A stretch of 29,839 nucleotides of DNA from Dissophora ornata (Eukaryota; Mortierellomycota; Mortierellomycetes; Mortierellales; Mortierellaceae), in the NCBI GenBank assembly GCA_025201705.1, contig MU616932.1, forward strand, positions 1,356-31,194, in the 5' to 3' direction. Positions 18,964 to 29,839 of the stretch are shown piece by piece. Below the pieces are notes generated by a model. It was not told the DNA's origin. It saw nothing but the letters and a program-made list of their open reading frames with translations, and did no database searches. Within the stretch, counting starts at the first letter, position 1. Every line of letters starts with the position of its first letter. The translations under genes were made by a program, and so were the position numbers.

Positions 18964-21511
18964 TTATACTTTCTCGCCCTCAACGATTTCGATCTTCTTC
19001 GGCTGCATGACTGTGTCCTTGGACATTGAGGCATCAGACGGCGAAAGAGACGCCTCCATGATGGTGTTCAGACGCTTTAGCATCGAGCGGGGATCATCCA
19101 ATACTCCTGCAGCGATCAAAGCGTTGTCGTAAATCTATCATGCATGCGGGTTAAATTAGTACACTAAAAAACAATCGGCAGTTACATCGCCAGCGCACAG
19201 TTTGCTTTTCAGTTGTGTTTACCTGCTCAGCAATCTGCTTGGCAAACTCGGGGTTCTGGCTCTTAACGGCCCAGACCTTCTTGATGATGGGGTGGTTGAC
19301 GTTGATCTCCAAGTTCGTCGGCGTCGGTGGCATGTCGCTCTCACCAACCTTGGCAGCACCAGACATCATGGCCATCATTTTGCGGACGGCAGGGGAGTCG
19401 TGCTCAGTAACGACGGCCGGGTAGCTCATATGGCGCTTCGAAACATCAACCTTGCGGACCTGCATTCCTAAGGTCTGACGGAACCAGTCTGCAATGTTCT
19501 CTGCCTCGAGTTTCGCTTCCTCCTTGGTCAACACTTCATCCTCGGAAGCGCTGCTGTCCTTGGAATCGTCCTTAGAAGGGTTCTCGAGAGCTGAATCCTG
19601 GATGTCAGCAGCGTCGATAGAGACCAGCTTATGCTTACCGACCTCGCGCAAGTTGTTGACCACAAACTCATCAGTAGTGTCGTACAAAAACAAAACCTCG
19701 ATACCCTTCTCCTTGAACTCCTCAAAGTATGGGCTCTCCTCTGCGAACTTCCGCTTGGGCACGCAGGTATAGTAGATGTTCTCTTGCGCCTCCTTCATGC
19801 GGTCCACGTATTCCTTCAAGCTGAAGACTTCGCCGGTAGTGCCGGCACTGCTCTCATATCGAAGCAACTTGGCCACATTAGCTCTGTTGCTCTCGCTCTC
19901 TGTGCAGACGCCCTCCTTGATGAAATTGCCAAATTCCTCGAAGAAATGATTGTAAGCCTTGGGATCAGACTTGGCCTCATTCTCAAGCCACTTGACCACG
20001 CGACCCGTCAAGACCTGTCGCAGCTTTGACAATGACTGATCTTGCAGCAACTCGCGAGAGACATTCAAGGGTAAATCTTCGCAATCGACCACTCCCTTCA
20101 CGAATCGGAGCCACTCGGGCAAGAGTGCTTTGGACTTTGCCTGGATCATGACCTTGCGAGAGTAAAGACTGACACCGGGCTCTTCCCTCTGCATTCCCAA
20201 GACCTCCATATGGCGCTGAGGAATGTAAAGCAAACTGCTGATGGCGAGGGGGGAGTCAGTCTTGTAAACCAACTTGAACTGGGGGTTGTCCCATGCGCCA
20301 GCGACATATCGATAGAATTCAATATGTTCCTGCTCCGTAATCTCGTTCTTGTCTTTGGTCCAGAGAGGCTGCACAGCGTTGATCTTTTTGTTGTTGAGAT
20401 GGACAGGATAGTCGACAAAATTGGAGTACTTCTTGATGATGCCTTCGACGCGAGCCTCCTGGGCATATTCCTTGCAGTCATCCCTGAGGGTGATTACGAT
20501 TTTTGTTCCGATTGCGACGTTTTCAGCCTCGGCAATCTCGTACGATCCGGATCCATCAGAGGTCCAGCAGTAGCCCTTTGATCCTGGATTAGCTGAGCGA
20601 GTGTATACCTTGATCTCAGTCCCCACCATGAACTATTATTTAAACAGAATTCTAATTAGTCCAAAGCTCATCGAGAGGTGGAAGTGCAGCATTGTTTGTA
20701 CGAAGCAGATTAGTGTTCTTACGGCAGAGTAGAATCCGACACCAAACTGTCCAATGATCTTGTCCTTGGTTGAGCCAGCAGTGCCATCCTCCTTCAAATT
20801 CTCCAAAAAGGCCTTCGATCCAGATCTGGCAATGGTTCCCAGGTTAGAAATAGCCTCATCCTCGGTCATTCCGATACCAAAATCCTGGATGGTGAAAGTG
20901 CCCTTAGCCTCATCAACCGAGATGTGAATCTCCAGGGGCTTCCCGCTGTCCAGTTTCGAGTCCGTCAACTGAGAGTGTCGCAGCTTCTCAAGGGCATCAG
21001 AAGCATTTGAGACCAGCTCACTATGATGCAAAAAACCATTTGAACGAGTTAATTATCAGACCTCCTACATATGAATATGGATGATAGCAGGTCAAGTCTG
21101 TTTTAACGACTTACCGGACAAAGACCTCCTTCTCTGAGTAGAGGGAATGAGTAACAATGTCGAGCAGCTTGCGAGTCTCAGCCTGGAAGGTCTTTTTCTT
21201 GGACTCCCCAACGACCCTTTCTTCATTCTCTTCTTGATCTGAAGAGCTGGTCTCGGTGGCAAAGGAACGGATCGAGTTGTAGACAATGTTGCCAGTCTTA
21301 CGGCCAACAGGGACGACAGTTGATCGGAGGGCAGTGGAGTAGTATGTCTATGAGATTGCGGTTATGGGTGAGCAAAAATTGTTCAAGTGCCGTGGAGCAG
21401 GAATACAAAGACGGACAAGAATCAAGTGCGTACTCTGGCAACAGGAGTAGGGACAGAGGTAACCAAACGAGACCTTGCGGCCAATGCGGTTCTGGCAAGT
21501 GAGCGGAGCAT
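18964..21511 (-). CDS. TRAP1: Mitochondrial Hsp90 chaperone TRAP1
   Basis: Five exons on the minus strand: 21434-21511, 21115-21347, 20723-21020, 19223-20632 and 18964-19134, together 729 residues. The N-terminus [17 protein letters not shown] is Arg/Ala-rich without acidic residues, a typical mitochondrial presequence, continuing to RSFATE (about 60). The GHKL ATPase is complete: [23 protein letters not shown] (about 95-118), [17 protein letters not shown] and [10 protein letters not shown] (about 194-203). The middle domain includes [26 protein letters not shown] and [12 protein letters not shown] with the catalytic-loop Arg. An acidic linker ([13 protein letters not shown]) precedes the dimerisation domain. 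The C-terminus EIVEGEKV lacks the MEEVD of cytosolic Hsp90, as expected for TRAP1. It is an ATP-dependent matrix chaperone and shares a 482-bp divergent promoter with UTP10. Confidence 0.95.
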
Positions 21512-21601
21512 CGTCTTTATTGTTGTAGTAGTGGTTCTGGTTCGGAGCAGGATAACGTCAGTTACAAGGAAAGAAATGACTAGTGCACGGAAGGGAAGAC
21601 A

Positions 21602-21615
21602 GAGGTTCGAACCTC
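21602..21615. repeat. 14-bp perfect palindrome
   Basis: GAGGTTCGAACCTC is its own reverse complement. Its centre TTCGAA contains adjoining TTC and GAA trimers but not the two-base spacing of a heat-shock element. It could be a dimeric factor site or chance. Confidence 0.6.
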
Positions 21616-21638
21616 ACCCCTCTCGGAGATACTAATAT

Positions 21639-21656
21639 TTCTTGAAGGTTCCATTC
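21639..21656 (-). promoter_or_regulatory. Heat-shock element (HSF site)
   Basis: TTCTTGAAGGTTCCATTC contains TTCnnGAAnnTTC, three perfectly spaced alternating units of the Hsf1 consensus, plus a fourth TTC with 2-bp spacing in the same orientation. It lies 128 bp upstream of the TRAP1 start, consistent with heat control of this chaperone. UTP10, read the other way, starts about 340 bp away. Confidence 0.7.
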
Positions 21657-21993
21657 CGCCTTGTGGGGAAAGTTTGAGTGACTGTCGCTATTAGTGACAG
21701 TGGCTTGTCTCTCAACTGTAAACAAGATTTTTTTTTTTTCTTTGTGCCTTGGGAGCTTCACTGTGCACTTCCTCCTTCGTTCGCACACACACACAATCTC
21801 TCACTTTCCACGAGAGCATTGCACTCCCACACCATTCTCCTCTCTCCATCTTTTTTCATTTGCATTTTACTTCTTCATTATCATTTTTTTTTTCATTCAT
21901 TCTTTGCATATTTACTCCATACTCCTTCTGCTGTTTTTGTTATTTGTTTCTGTTCTCGTTTGTTTTCCACGCTTCATTTAATTTTTCACGCCT

Positions 21994-24900
21994 ATGCCGA
22001 GCATGTCTTCTTTAGCCCAGCAACTGAAAAAGATCGGCACGGCGGATGCCACCAAGGGCATTGAGAAAGCTGCCAGGCACCGTGCCTCCTTTCTCTTTGA
22101 CTCTAAGCAGGCTGCTGATTATGATATCGACACCATCTACTCTATCGGAGTCAACGGTATCACAGAACTCAAGCAGCTCGACTCAAAGTTCACACCCTTT
22201 GAGAAAACCCTCTTCTCAGAGTCCATGAAGGGCGTTGACAGGGTTCTTCAGGTACCGCATCAATCGCGCTCCCTCATTAGTGGATATCTTTCCGTCAATT
22301 GCTCCAAGTGTTTCGTCAATGGACACACATTCATATAGTACTTGATCTAACGTGTGTGCATGCGTGTTCTTGCATCGTACATCATAGACCAAAGAGGACA
22401 ATGCAAAGTTGGATGAGAGTATCACGCTTTTCCTGCGCCAGTTGTCGCCTTACTTCCTGTTGAAGCCCTCTGGAAAGGCGCTCGAATGGCTTATCCGTCG
22501 CTTCCGTATCCACGAATTTAACATTGACGCCATCCTCCACGCCATCCTCCCATACCACGAGACAGCGCTCTTTGTCACAATGGTTTCCATCCTTCAGATT
22601 GAGTATGTTTGCGTGTATTCATCCTCATTGATGGCCTATTGCGGCACAGAGACCAGTAGCTAACATTCGTGCCTAACGTTTTCGAATCATTCAGTGAAAG
22701 GAGTCGCTGGTCATTCCTGCGACCTATTCGCAAGACAAAGCAGCCTTTGGACAGAACAATGTTGATTCAGAACATGCTCAAGGATCGCTCGCTCGTGGAG
22801 TTCGTGTGCGAGACTGTCCTCCAGGCCGTTACTCGCCGCACTTCCTTCAAGACCTTGGTCTCGTTCTACGCTGCTGTTATGCTTCAGTATATCGCATCCC
22901 TGCCTGTCATCACGGACGAGGTCTTGACTATCGTCTTTCCGTATGTGATTGAGGGGCTGAAAGCCAAGGGAACACCGGATTATCAGGTACGCAATATGCA
23001 TAGAGATGAAAGAAGTAACACTACTGTCTATGAGGAGCGTTCTCATGCTGACATACTGTTCCCATTCCTGCTCGCATTAGATCGCCTCATACATGATCAT
23101 CTCTCAAATCTCGGAGCGCGCCACTTTGACCTACGAGGTCCTATCATCCTTGTTCTCTACCATGACCTCCAGCTACGCCAACACATACCAGATGTTGCTC
23201 TGCCTCGTTCACATTTGTCAGACTCAGGAAACTTTTGAAGAATTTCCCGAGCGCGCCTTCATGACATTGGCCAGGATTGAGGGTATCGACAATGTCGTTC
23301 TCAGCATTCTTCAAAAGTACAGCGCCCAGCGATTCCTCTACCCGTTCTTGATCGCCCTCGCAAAGTCCTCCTCAAAGCACGAGAGCTATTCTCGTATCCT
23401 CAACAGGATCTTGAAGGAAGAGCGTTTGCCATCGCCAATTGTCTATGGCGTATGCTCAACTGTCCTGGATCTCTACCTCGAAGAGCGCAAGCAGGATGAG
23501 AGTGCAGAGATGAACGAGCACACTCTCTCGATCTTGCAGGTTCTTCATCAGGATTACTCCAAAGACTTGGATGCGGCCCTGCAAAAGAAGCTGGAAGAAT
23601 CCAAGGGAGAGCAGCACACAAAGACCCACACCCACCTCTATGCGTTTATCTCCAAGGTTTTCAGCGGAACACGTCATCAGCCATTGAAGGAATCAAACAC
23701 AACCTTGTTCCTCAGTGTCAACCATGCAGAGGCATCCATCCGACTGGTCGCCGTCAAGAAACTGAACGAGATTTTGCAGGAAAAGTCGTCAGAGCTCGCC
23801 AACACCGGCAACAGCGACACGTTTGTCAAAGATACTTTGCTCACCCGTCTTCAGGATGACGACGAGAGAATCGTCCAGCAGGTTTTGAGCATGGACGGAT
23901 TGACACACTTTGTTGAGCCGCAGGATCTGCTCAAGGGCCTCGTGCATGTCATTACCACACCCAGCACGACTCGCGCTACTCGTCGCCACTGCCTTGTCTA
24001 TTTGCTAACAGTATTCCTCAACAACAACAAGGATCTCCAGGATCAGGTTCTCGCTATCGTCATCGGAAATCTGCTGCTTGTCAAGGAATTCCACAAGGCC
24101 AGCACTGCCTTGATGTCCAAGATCCCGACATCGGTGTTGAAGAACGAGCCCCTCTTAAAGAATGTCTCGAATGCGGTCAAGGATCTTGTCAAGGAGGATG
24201 CCTCGCTCTCGCCGGATGCCTTGGCTACCGCCGATCTTGCAATCATCAAGACCTTAGCAGCTAACCTTGTCTCCCACCACAACTTGTCGCATGGACTGGA
24301 TATCTACTTGAAGGGACTCCAGGGTGACAATGCAGCTTTCCGCCTGCTTTCGATCTTTGTTATCACCAAGGCCGTTCACCAACTGGGATCTGAGCAGCAG
24401 ATTAAGGTCGTCAGCCTCTATCTCCCTGTGCTGCTCCGTATCCTCAAGTCTCATTCACCTTCCGTCAAGGCTCAGAAGGCCGAGGTTCAGGATGGTCAGC
24501 CTTCCAAGGAACTGCTTACCAAGATCGTTACCAAGTCTTGGGTCCCTTCAACCGAGGTTTCGGCCATTCATTTCTCGTTGCTGAGCATTGTTTCTGATCT
24601 CAAGAAGCCCACCAAGTCGAACATTTCTTGGCTGTCTGATGAGCCTCTCTCTGAATACCCCACGATTCTGCTGTCGATGTACAAGACCTTCGTTGGCGCC
24701 GTCAAGATGAGCCCCTACGAACAGATGATCGAGAAGCTGTTTGAAATCCACTTGGCTTCTGACTCGATCGAGTTTTTGTGCAATCTTTGGACAGACTCTG
24801 CTGCTTCGGCCATGGTTCAGCTTCGTTCTCTTCAGATCGCTAGCGCCAACCTTGCGGCCTTTGTTAACCAGACAACTGACGACGCCATTGATTTCCAGGT

Positions 24901-27900
24901 GGTGATCCCAACTCTGTTGATCGCCTTGAGCAACCCTGTCAAGGCCATGCGCGAGACTGCCGTTTCATGCCTTCAGTCGATCGCCGCCCTTTATCCCCAC
25001 ATCAAGACCACTGGCAAGAAGGGCAAGAGCATCGCTTCCCACATCTTCAAGTTCGACTCGTTCTACGGCAAGACCTCGGATCAACTCGAGTTCTTGATGC
25101 CAGAACAGGCTTTGTCCTTTTTGACAGATTTGCTCAAGTCCCGTGAGGAGTTCATTACCGATGGAAGCTACCTCGCCAGATACTTTTCTGAGACCCTGAA
25201 CCATGTTGCTAACGAAGCTAAGGCCGTTGCATCCGCCAAGGGCTCGATTGTCTCGTTTTTGCTGTCGCACGTCCTTGCCTTCACGCGCACAAGTAGTAGA
25301 GTGCACTTCCTGGAGCTGCTAGACAGCATCACCTCCCCTACAAAGCTCAAGATGCTCCTCCCTTTGATTGAGTCGCTTGTGCAGTCGACGTTTGTCAGAC
25401 AAAACGCAGACGAACTCAACACGGACTTTGCACGCTGCCTCGTCCGCTGCTTCTCTCCCGAGACCTCGTCTCTTCTGGAGGGTAAGTCTGCCAAGTACAG
25501 GAACGCGTTCTTGCAGTTGCTGAAGCTGGATAACACTGCGGCGACCAATACCGATACCGAGGAGTCGAGCTCTTCCTTCCGTCGCCTGGCCTTGGCTCAG
25601 ATTGACAGCCAGTTCTTCAGCGGCCTTAACGCCTCTCTTCAGCGTGACATTTTTGTGATTCTGATTGATTTGGCCACCAATGCACCCCAGGAGACTGTCC
25701 GCGTCGTCAAGCAAGTCCTTCGTGATGTCCCTGTCAACAGTGAGCTTGTCATATACGAGTTGGCCACTATCCAGTCGAGCTTGATGCAGGAGGCTATCGT
25801 GGACGAGGAGAATAACGCAAAGCGCCAGCGCAAGGCCACTGCCGATCCTTCAACCCCAAGCATCATTGTCGAGTCTCTCCACCGTCTTGTCTCCGTGCTG
25901 GAGCTACTCGAGTATAAGGATGTTACAGATACCAATAAGCTGGTGACTCCCTTGTTCGAGCTTCTCTCAACAATCATGAATTCTGACCTCAACAACACCC
26001 CCGTGTCGATTGAGTACATCAACCAGCTGATGCTATCAAGCTTGACTAGCTTTGTCCGTGAGGCCGAGTCTGGCGCCAACGCCGGTAAACTGGATGAGAG
26101 TGTTCTTCGTGTGGATCTGGTCGTCAACTGCATTCGCGCCACTGGCAACCCCCAGACCCACAACCAGGCTCTCTTGTTGATGGCCGCCATTGCTTCGTTG
26201 TATCCTGAAAAGGTCCTTCACAACATCATGCCTGTATTCACGTTCATGGGCGCCAATGTATTGCGTCAGGACGACAACTACAGCTTCCACGTCATTCAAC
26301 AGACTCTGGAGAAGATTATCCCTCCATTGGTCGCTGCTCATCGTCGCCAGAGCGCCGAGAGCCAGAGCTTGGTCCTTCAGGTCCGATCCATCATCAAGGT
26401 CTTCGTCGACGCGCTGTTCCATATCCCCAAGCACCGCCGTCTCCGTCTTTTCTCGGTTCTTATCACCACTTTGGGTGAGGAGGACTTTTTGCATGCGGTC
26501 ACTTGCTTGATCATCGAAAAGTACACCGAGAGAGCCGGCAAGGGCCACCAGACCGAGGCGGACTCTTTGAGCGAGTTTGCGTTAGCGCTCTCAAACCAAT
26601 TCTCGGCCGTTGTGCAGATGAAGTCTATCATCGCCTTGATGGACGTAATCCAGGCTGTGCCCAACGAGAAGCCTGAGGGCGGCGATGTTGACATGGAGGA
26701 GTACCTCTTTGACCTGAGGTATGAACACCGGAACATGGCAGCAAGAATCTCTTCGCAGTCAAAACTATGCCATCCAATTACTAACTCATATATTTATTGT
26801 TTTTCTTCTGTACGTATTTAGCACTCACAACAGCAAGCAGATTCGTCAGTTCAAGTTGTCGGCATTGACCTTCAGCTCCAACGTCTTGACTGCCAAGTCC
26901 TTCCTCTCCAAGATCCTGACCCAGACCAACACGGACCCAACTGCCGAGGCTGTTCTCGAGAACTACTATCTTCAACTGGCAGAGCGTCTTTTGACTTTGG
27001 TCGGAACTTTCTCGGCCTTTGTCAACGTGCTTATCGCACGCAAAGAGCCTTCAGCTATTGTCATCAAGTTCTGGCGTGGCATTGTCAAGGTCACATACGA
27101 TGTCCTCGACAAGGTCCACATCCTCTTGTCATTGCCTTCCTTTGTCAAGATCATGGTCGCACTCTTCGAACACAAGGATGTCACTATCCGTCGCAAGGCC
27201 ATGGTTCTCTTCAACCAAAAGATTTCCAACGTCCCCGGAAGCCCCGCTGCTGTCCCTGCCATCTACCAGGATATGGTTGTCGGTGTGAGCGAGAACTTGA
27301 AGAAGGCTGTCGAGGCGGATCAGATCGAGGGTGCAACAGCGGAGGAGGTGGCAATCAACAAGCAGACAGCACTGCTCTGCTTGTCGACGATCGTTCGTCA
27401 GTTTGGAGCCTCGCACCCTGCGGAGATTACAAAGATTGTTCCCGTCATTATCGGATCCAGTGGACTGCAGCATCCGAATGAGCAGGTCAAGGCCTCGTGC
27501 TTGGTCTGCCTTACATTCATGTGCCAGGAGCTCAGTGTCCGTGTTGTACCATTCTTGCCCAAGTTCATGCCTGTCGTCCTCGCGATCCTTGGCGGTACGC
27601 TGACCAGCACCAACGCGGCTGCCGAGGTTGCTGCCGAGGCCGATGTCAAGAAGTCGAGCCGGTACAACAACTCGGTCTTGCTTCAGTTGGCCGTAGTCTC
27701 TCACCTCGAGACGCTGATCAAGGTCTTGCCCCAGTTCGTGAGCCCCTATGTGACCAAGATCCTCGCCAGCACGTTGCACCCTGTCCTGGCCGGTTACGGT
27801 GGCAACGACGCCTCCAAGCTTCAAATTATCGAGAAAAACAAGAAGTTGCTCGCGGAGATGGCTGTTCACATTCAGCCACGTATCTTGCTCCCACCCGTCC

Positions 27901-28946
27901 TTGGATATTACGAGACGGCTGTCAAGGATGGCAAGAATTCGTTGTTGGCGCTGTTTGATCTCGTCAGCCAGACTATCCAGTCCATGCCCCGCGATGTCAT
28001 TGCAGTCCACTACAAGCAAATCTTCAAGTTCTTCTTGGGCGCGTTCGATTACCGTCGTTCAGTTCATGGTCAAGCGCAGCAGATTACAGCGAGTGTGGCT
28101 GCTGTAGAGGATGCGGTGATTGACGCGTTCATGAAATTGGTCATGAAGTTGAACGAGACACTTTTCAAGCCCATGTTCCTCAAGACACTCGATTGGGCTA
28201 CAACAGAGTTGCAGATCGCTAAAGCCTCGTTCAGGGATATGCAAGACCGCCTGGTGTTCTTTTACAAGTTGCTCAATTCGCTGTTGGAGCAGCTCAAGTC
28301 GATCGTCACGCCTTACTATGGATATGTAGTCGACAACGTGATCGAGGCTTTGACAGGCTACGCTAAGAAGGCCAAGGCATCATCATCATATGAGGAGGCT
28401 GAGGACGATAAGTCTACAGAAGGAGAGATCAAGTCGAGAGAGATGGATGAGTTGTGGCCATGGATGATCTCTTCACTCCAGAAGTGCTTCCTGTATGACA
28501 GCGACGGACTTTGGAACGCTGACCGGTTCGAGAAGTTGCTCCATCCGTTGGTCAACCAGCTCTTGGTTACTTCCACTTTGGCCGAGACTACGGAGTCTGG
28601 TTCTGAATGGAAGTCGTACGAGAACAGGATAAACACCTGGTTGGTGCCCTGTCTCGGTCAGTTGGCGGTCACGCTCTCGAACGATGCACTCTGGAAGCCT
28701 CTAAACTACCAAGTCTTGCTCAAGACTCGCGAGGAGGATAGGAACATCCGTCTGTCGGCTTTGAAGGTGTTGCAGGAGTTCTACAAGCGTCTCGGAGAGG
28801 AGTTCTTGATTTTGTTGCCAGAGACCATTCCATTCTTGGCAGAACTTATGGAGGATGACGACCATGAGGTCGAGGCCTTGACGCAGCAGGTCATTGCAGA
28901 CATTGAGGTTTATCTTGGAGGAAGCTTGCAAAAGTACTTTCATTAG
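21994..28946 (+). CDS. UTP10: U3 snoRNP / SSU processome protein Utp10 (HEATR1)
   Basis: Five exons, 21994-22251, 22388-22602, 22695-22986, 23081-26718 and 26822-28946, total 6528 nt (2175 residues), near the size of human HEATR1. Introns are GT-AG with consistent phases 0, 2, 0 and 2. The N-terminus MPSMSSLAQQLKKIG..., then ASFLFDSKQAADYDIDTIYSIG and ALEWLIRRFRIHEFN match the Utp10/HEATR1 start. Because relatives begin MSSLAxQL, the ATG at 22003 is an equally good start. The middle is a long series of helical HEAT-like repeats. The C-terminal part (STHNSKQIRQFKLSAL onward, then ETIPFLAELMEDDDHEVEAL) corresponds to the BP28 C-terminal domain. Utp10 is a t-UTP subunit linking rDNA transcription to early 18S pre-rRNA processing in the nucleolus. 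Coding is intact throughout. Confidence 0.95.
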
Positions 28947-29670
28947 TTGAAAAATATCACACTAGAGAAGAAATATCGAAATGTATAATAATGTTGTGCT
29001 TCGACATCGGATTTTGTCTTGTGGTTCGTCAATAATAGTGAGATTGTGTAGTTCAGATCGGTCACGATCTACATACTAATCAGTCCTTGCAGTCGAGGGC
29101 TTGCTATAATATCTTTCATTTATCAAGCATTCGTAGACCAGTGTGACCTTGTGCTGTTTTGATTTTTTTTTTGGACATATTTTCATGGTTGTGGGTGAGG
29201 TTACTATGAAACGGTTGCAGAGGCGCGGTGAATATACTGCCGTACATGTTCGGAGTGATAGCAAAGTTCTTTTCAGAAGTGCTTGCGCAACAACCGTCGA
29301 GAACCAGCGTATATCGAAATAAAAGTCATTGACGCACAAGCGAAACGCGATAACAACGTCGATCGAAATAAAAGCCATTGGCGCACAAGCGAAAAGTGTG
29401 CGCAACCACATCTTTTTTATATTTTTTTTGTTGTTTGGTTCGCTAGGCCAGGTCCCTAGGATATGTGTCAACGATTAATATCACTTCGGTGACGTAGATT
29501 TTTTTTTTTTTTCTAGACTTGTATTTTGATTTGAGATTTTTTCTCGACCTGTGGCAGGTGCCTCCCCACAGGAGCAGCGCAAGGTTTACAGTTGCAGAGA
29601 TCCCTTTTTTGTTTTGTTTTTTTTTTCCTCTCTCTTGTTTGAATCTCATTCACATCACTCCTCCAGGTAA
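28947..29670. other. Intergenic region after UTP10
   Basis: Contains the UTP10 3' UTR (AT-rich, ATGTATAATAATG), a 33-bp direct repeat (29313-29394), T-runs at about 29163-29172 and 29500-29512, and a pyrimidine-rich leader (about 29605-29640) before the frame at the right edge. No other gene is visible. Confidence 0.5.
29313..29394. repeat. 33-bp direct repeat, two copies
   Basis: Copy 1 (29313-29345) and copy 2 (29362-29394) begin ATCGAAATAAAAG and end GCGCACAAGCGAAA or GACGCACAAGCGAAA. They differ at two positions and are offset by 49 bp. The intervening sequence is only weakly similar. The origin is unknown. Confidence 0.85.
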
Positions 29671-29839
29671 ATGCCCAATGCACCACCACCTTCAGTCTTT
29701 TGCGCGGCAAACACAGCGCAGGCGGGAATCAATTCATTTTCAGGACAAACTGCTGCGTCTCGACTCTTTCGGGATGAGTCATTTTCTATTTTGCTCGTTG
29801 TGGTCACCTCACTGATCAGGGTTCTGGAAAATCAGCCCT
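29671..29839 (+). CDS. Possible gene start, truncated by the window edge
   Basis: An ATG at 29671 opens a frame beginning MPNAPPPSVFCAANTAQAG, running 56 codons without a stop to the window end and including a hydrophobic ILLVVVTSLI stretch. It follows the same kind of T- and C/T-rich leader seen before DUF1769 copy 1 and UTP10, which is the main support. No family recognised. It could also be chance. Confidence 0.35.
   Translation, partial: MPNAPPPSVFCAANTAQAGINSFSGQTAASRLFRDESFSILLVVVTSLIRVLENQP

Larger units (their letters stand above)
21512..21993. promoter_or_regulatory. Divergent promoter of TRAP1 and UTP10
   Basis: This 482-bp region serves both genes. It holds a consensus heat-shock element about 130 bp from the TRAP1 start, a 14-bp palindrome and, on the UTP10 side (about 21770-21990), a C/T-rich leader with T runs. 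Confidence 0.7.

Noticed and set aside
21595..21625. GGTTCGAACC as a Pol III B box
   Set aside because: The flanking bases do not form a T stem on either strand and no upstream tRNA half is present. Kept only as a palindrome.
27129..28019. 296-codon minus-strand frame opposite UTP10
   Set aside because: It lies wholly within the conserved UTP10 coding exon; its length follows from codon bias on the sense strand.
1..29839. CRISPR array, bacterial operon, phage or biosynthetic gene cluster
   Set aside because: No regular spaced repeats, the genes contain spliceosomal introns, and neighbouring genes belong to unrelated housekeeping pathways.

Overview
The window reads as nuclear DNA of a filamentous early-diverging fungus, most likely Mortierellomycota or another Mucoromycota. 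The evidence is many short GT-AG introns (about 75-136 bp), pyrimidine-rich leaders with poly-T runs before start codons, a vacuolar Pho8-type phosphatase, an Exo84 exocyst subunit, a Utp10/HEATR1 protein, and a TRAP1-type mitochondrial Hsp90, which budding yeast lacks. The genus is an inference. Nothing bacterial or viral was seen.

Left third (1-6.87 kb): gene-poor and relic-rich. It opens with a GA microsatellite. It then holds a truncated Tc1/mariner-like transposase fragment with an intron (minus, 1631-1948), a 14-bp perfect hairpin (2011-2058), a broken hAT-like transposase with a BED-type zinc finger (plus, 3060-4267), a 185-bp MITE with 21-bp perfect terminal inverted repeats and a TA duplication (4864-5048), and a decayed unknown gene with a recognisable intron (5171-5773).

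Middle (6.87-18.7 kb): two tandem DUF1769 paralogues on the plus strand with the same intron positions; a five-exon vacuolar alkaline phosphatase (PHO8 type, minus); a fifteen-exon EXO84 (minus) that includes a 23-nt microexon, a 14-nt last coding exon and a long Pro/Gly/Met-rich N-terminal extension; then a two-exon methionine sulfoxide reductase MsrA (plus).

Right third (18.9-29.8 kb): TRAP1 (minus, five exons) and UTP10/HEATR1 (plus, five exons) diverge from a 482-bp promoter that carries a consensus heat-shock element. Past UTP10 lie a 33-bp direct repeat and an open frame that runs off the right edge.

The conserved genes are housekeeping genes from separate pathways (vacuolar phosphate release, exocytosis, methionine repair, mitochondrial proteostasis, ribosome biogenesis). 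They do not form a functional cluster, and I found no convincing new multi-gene system. All exon models were built by hand from frame continuity and GT-AG sites. For every protein gene the summed exon length is divisible by three.
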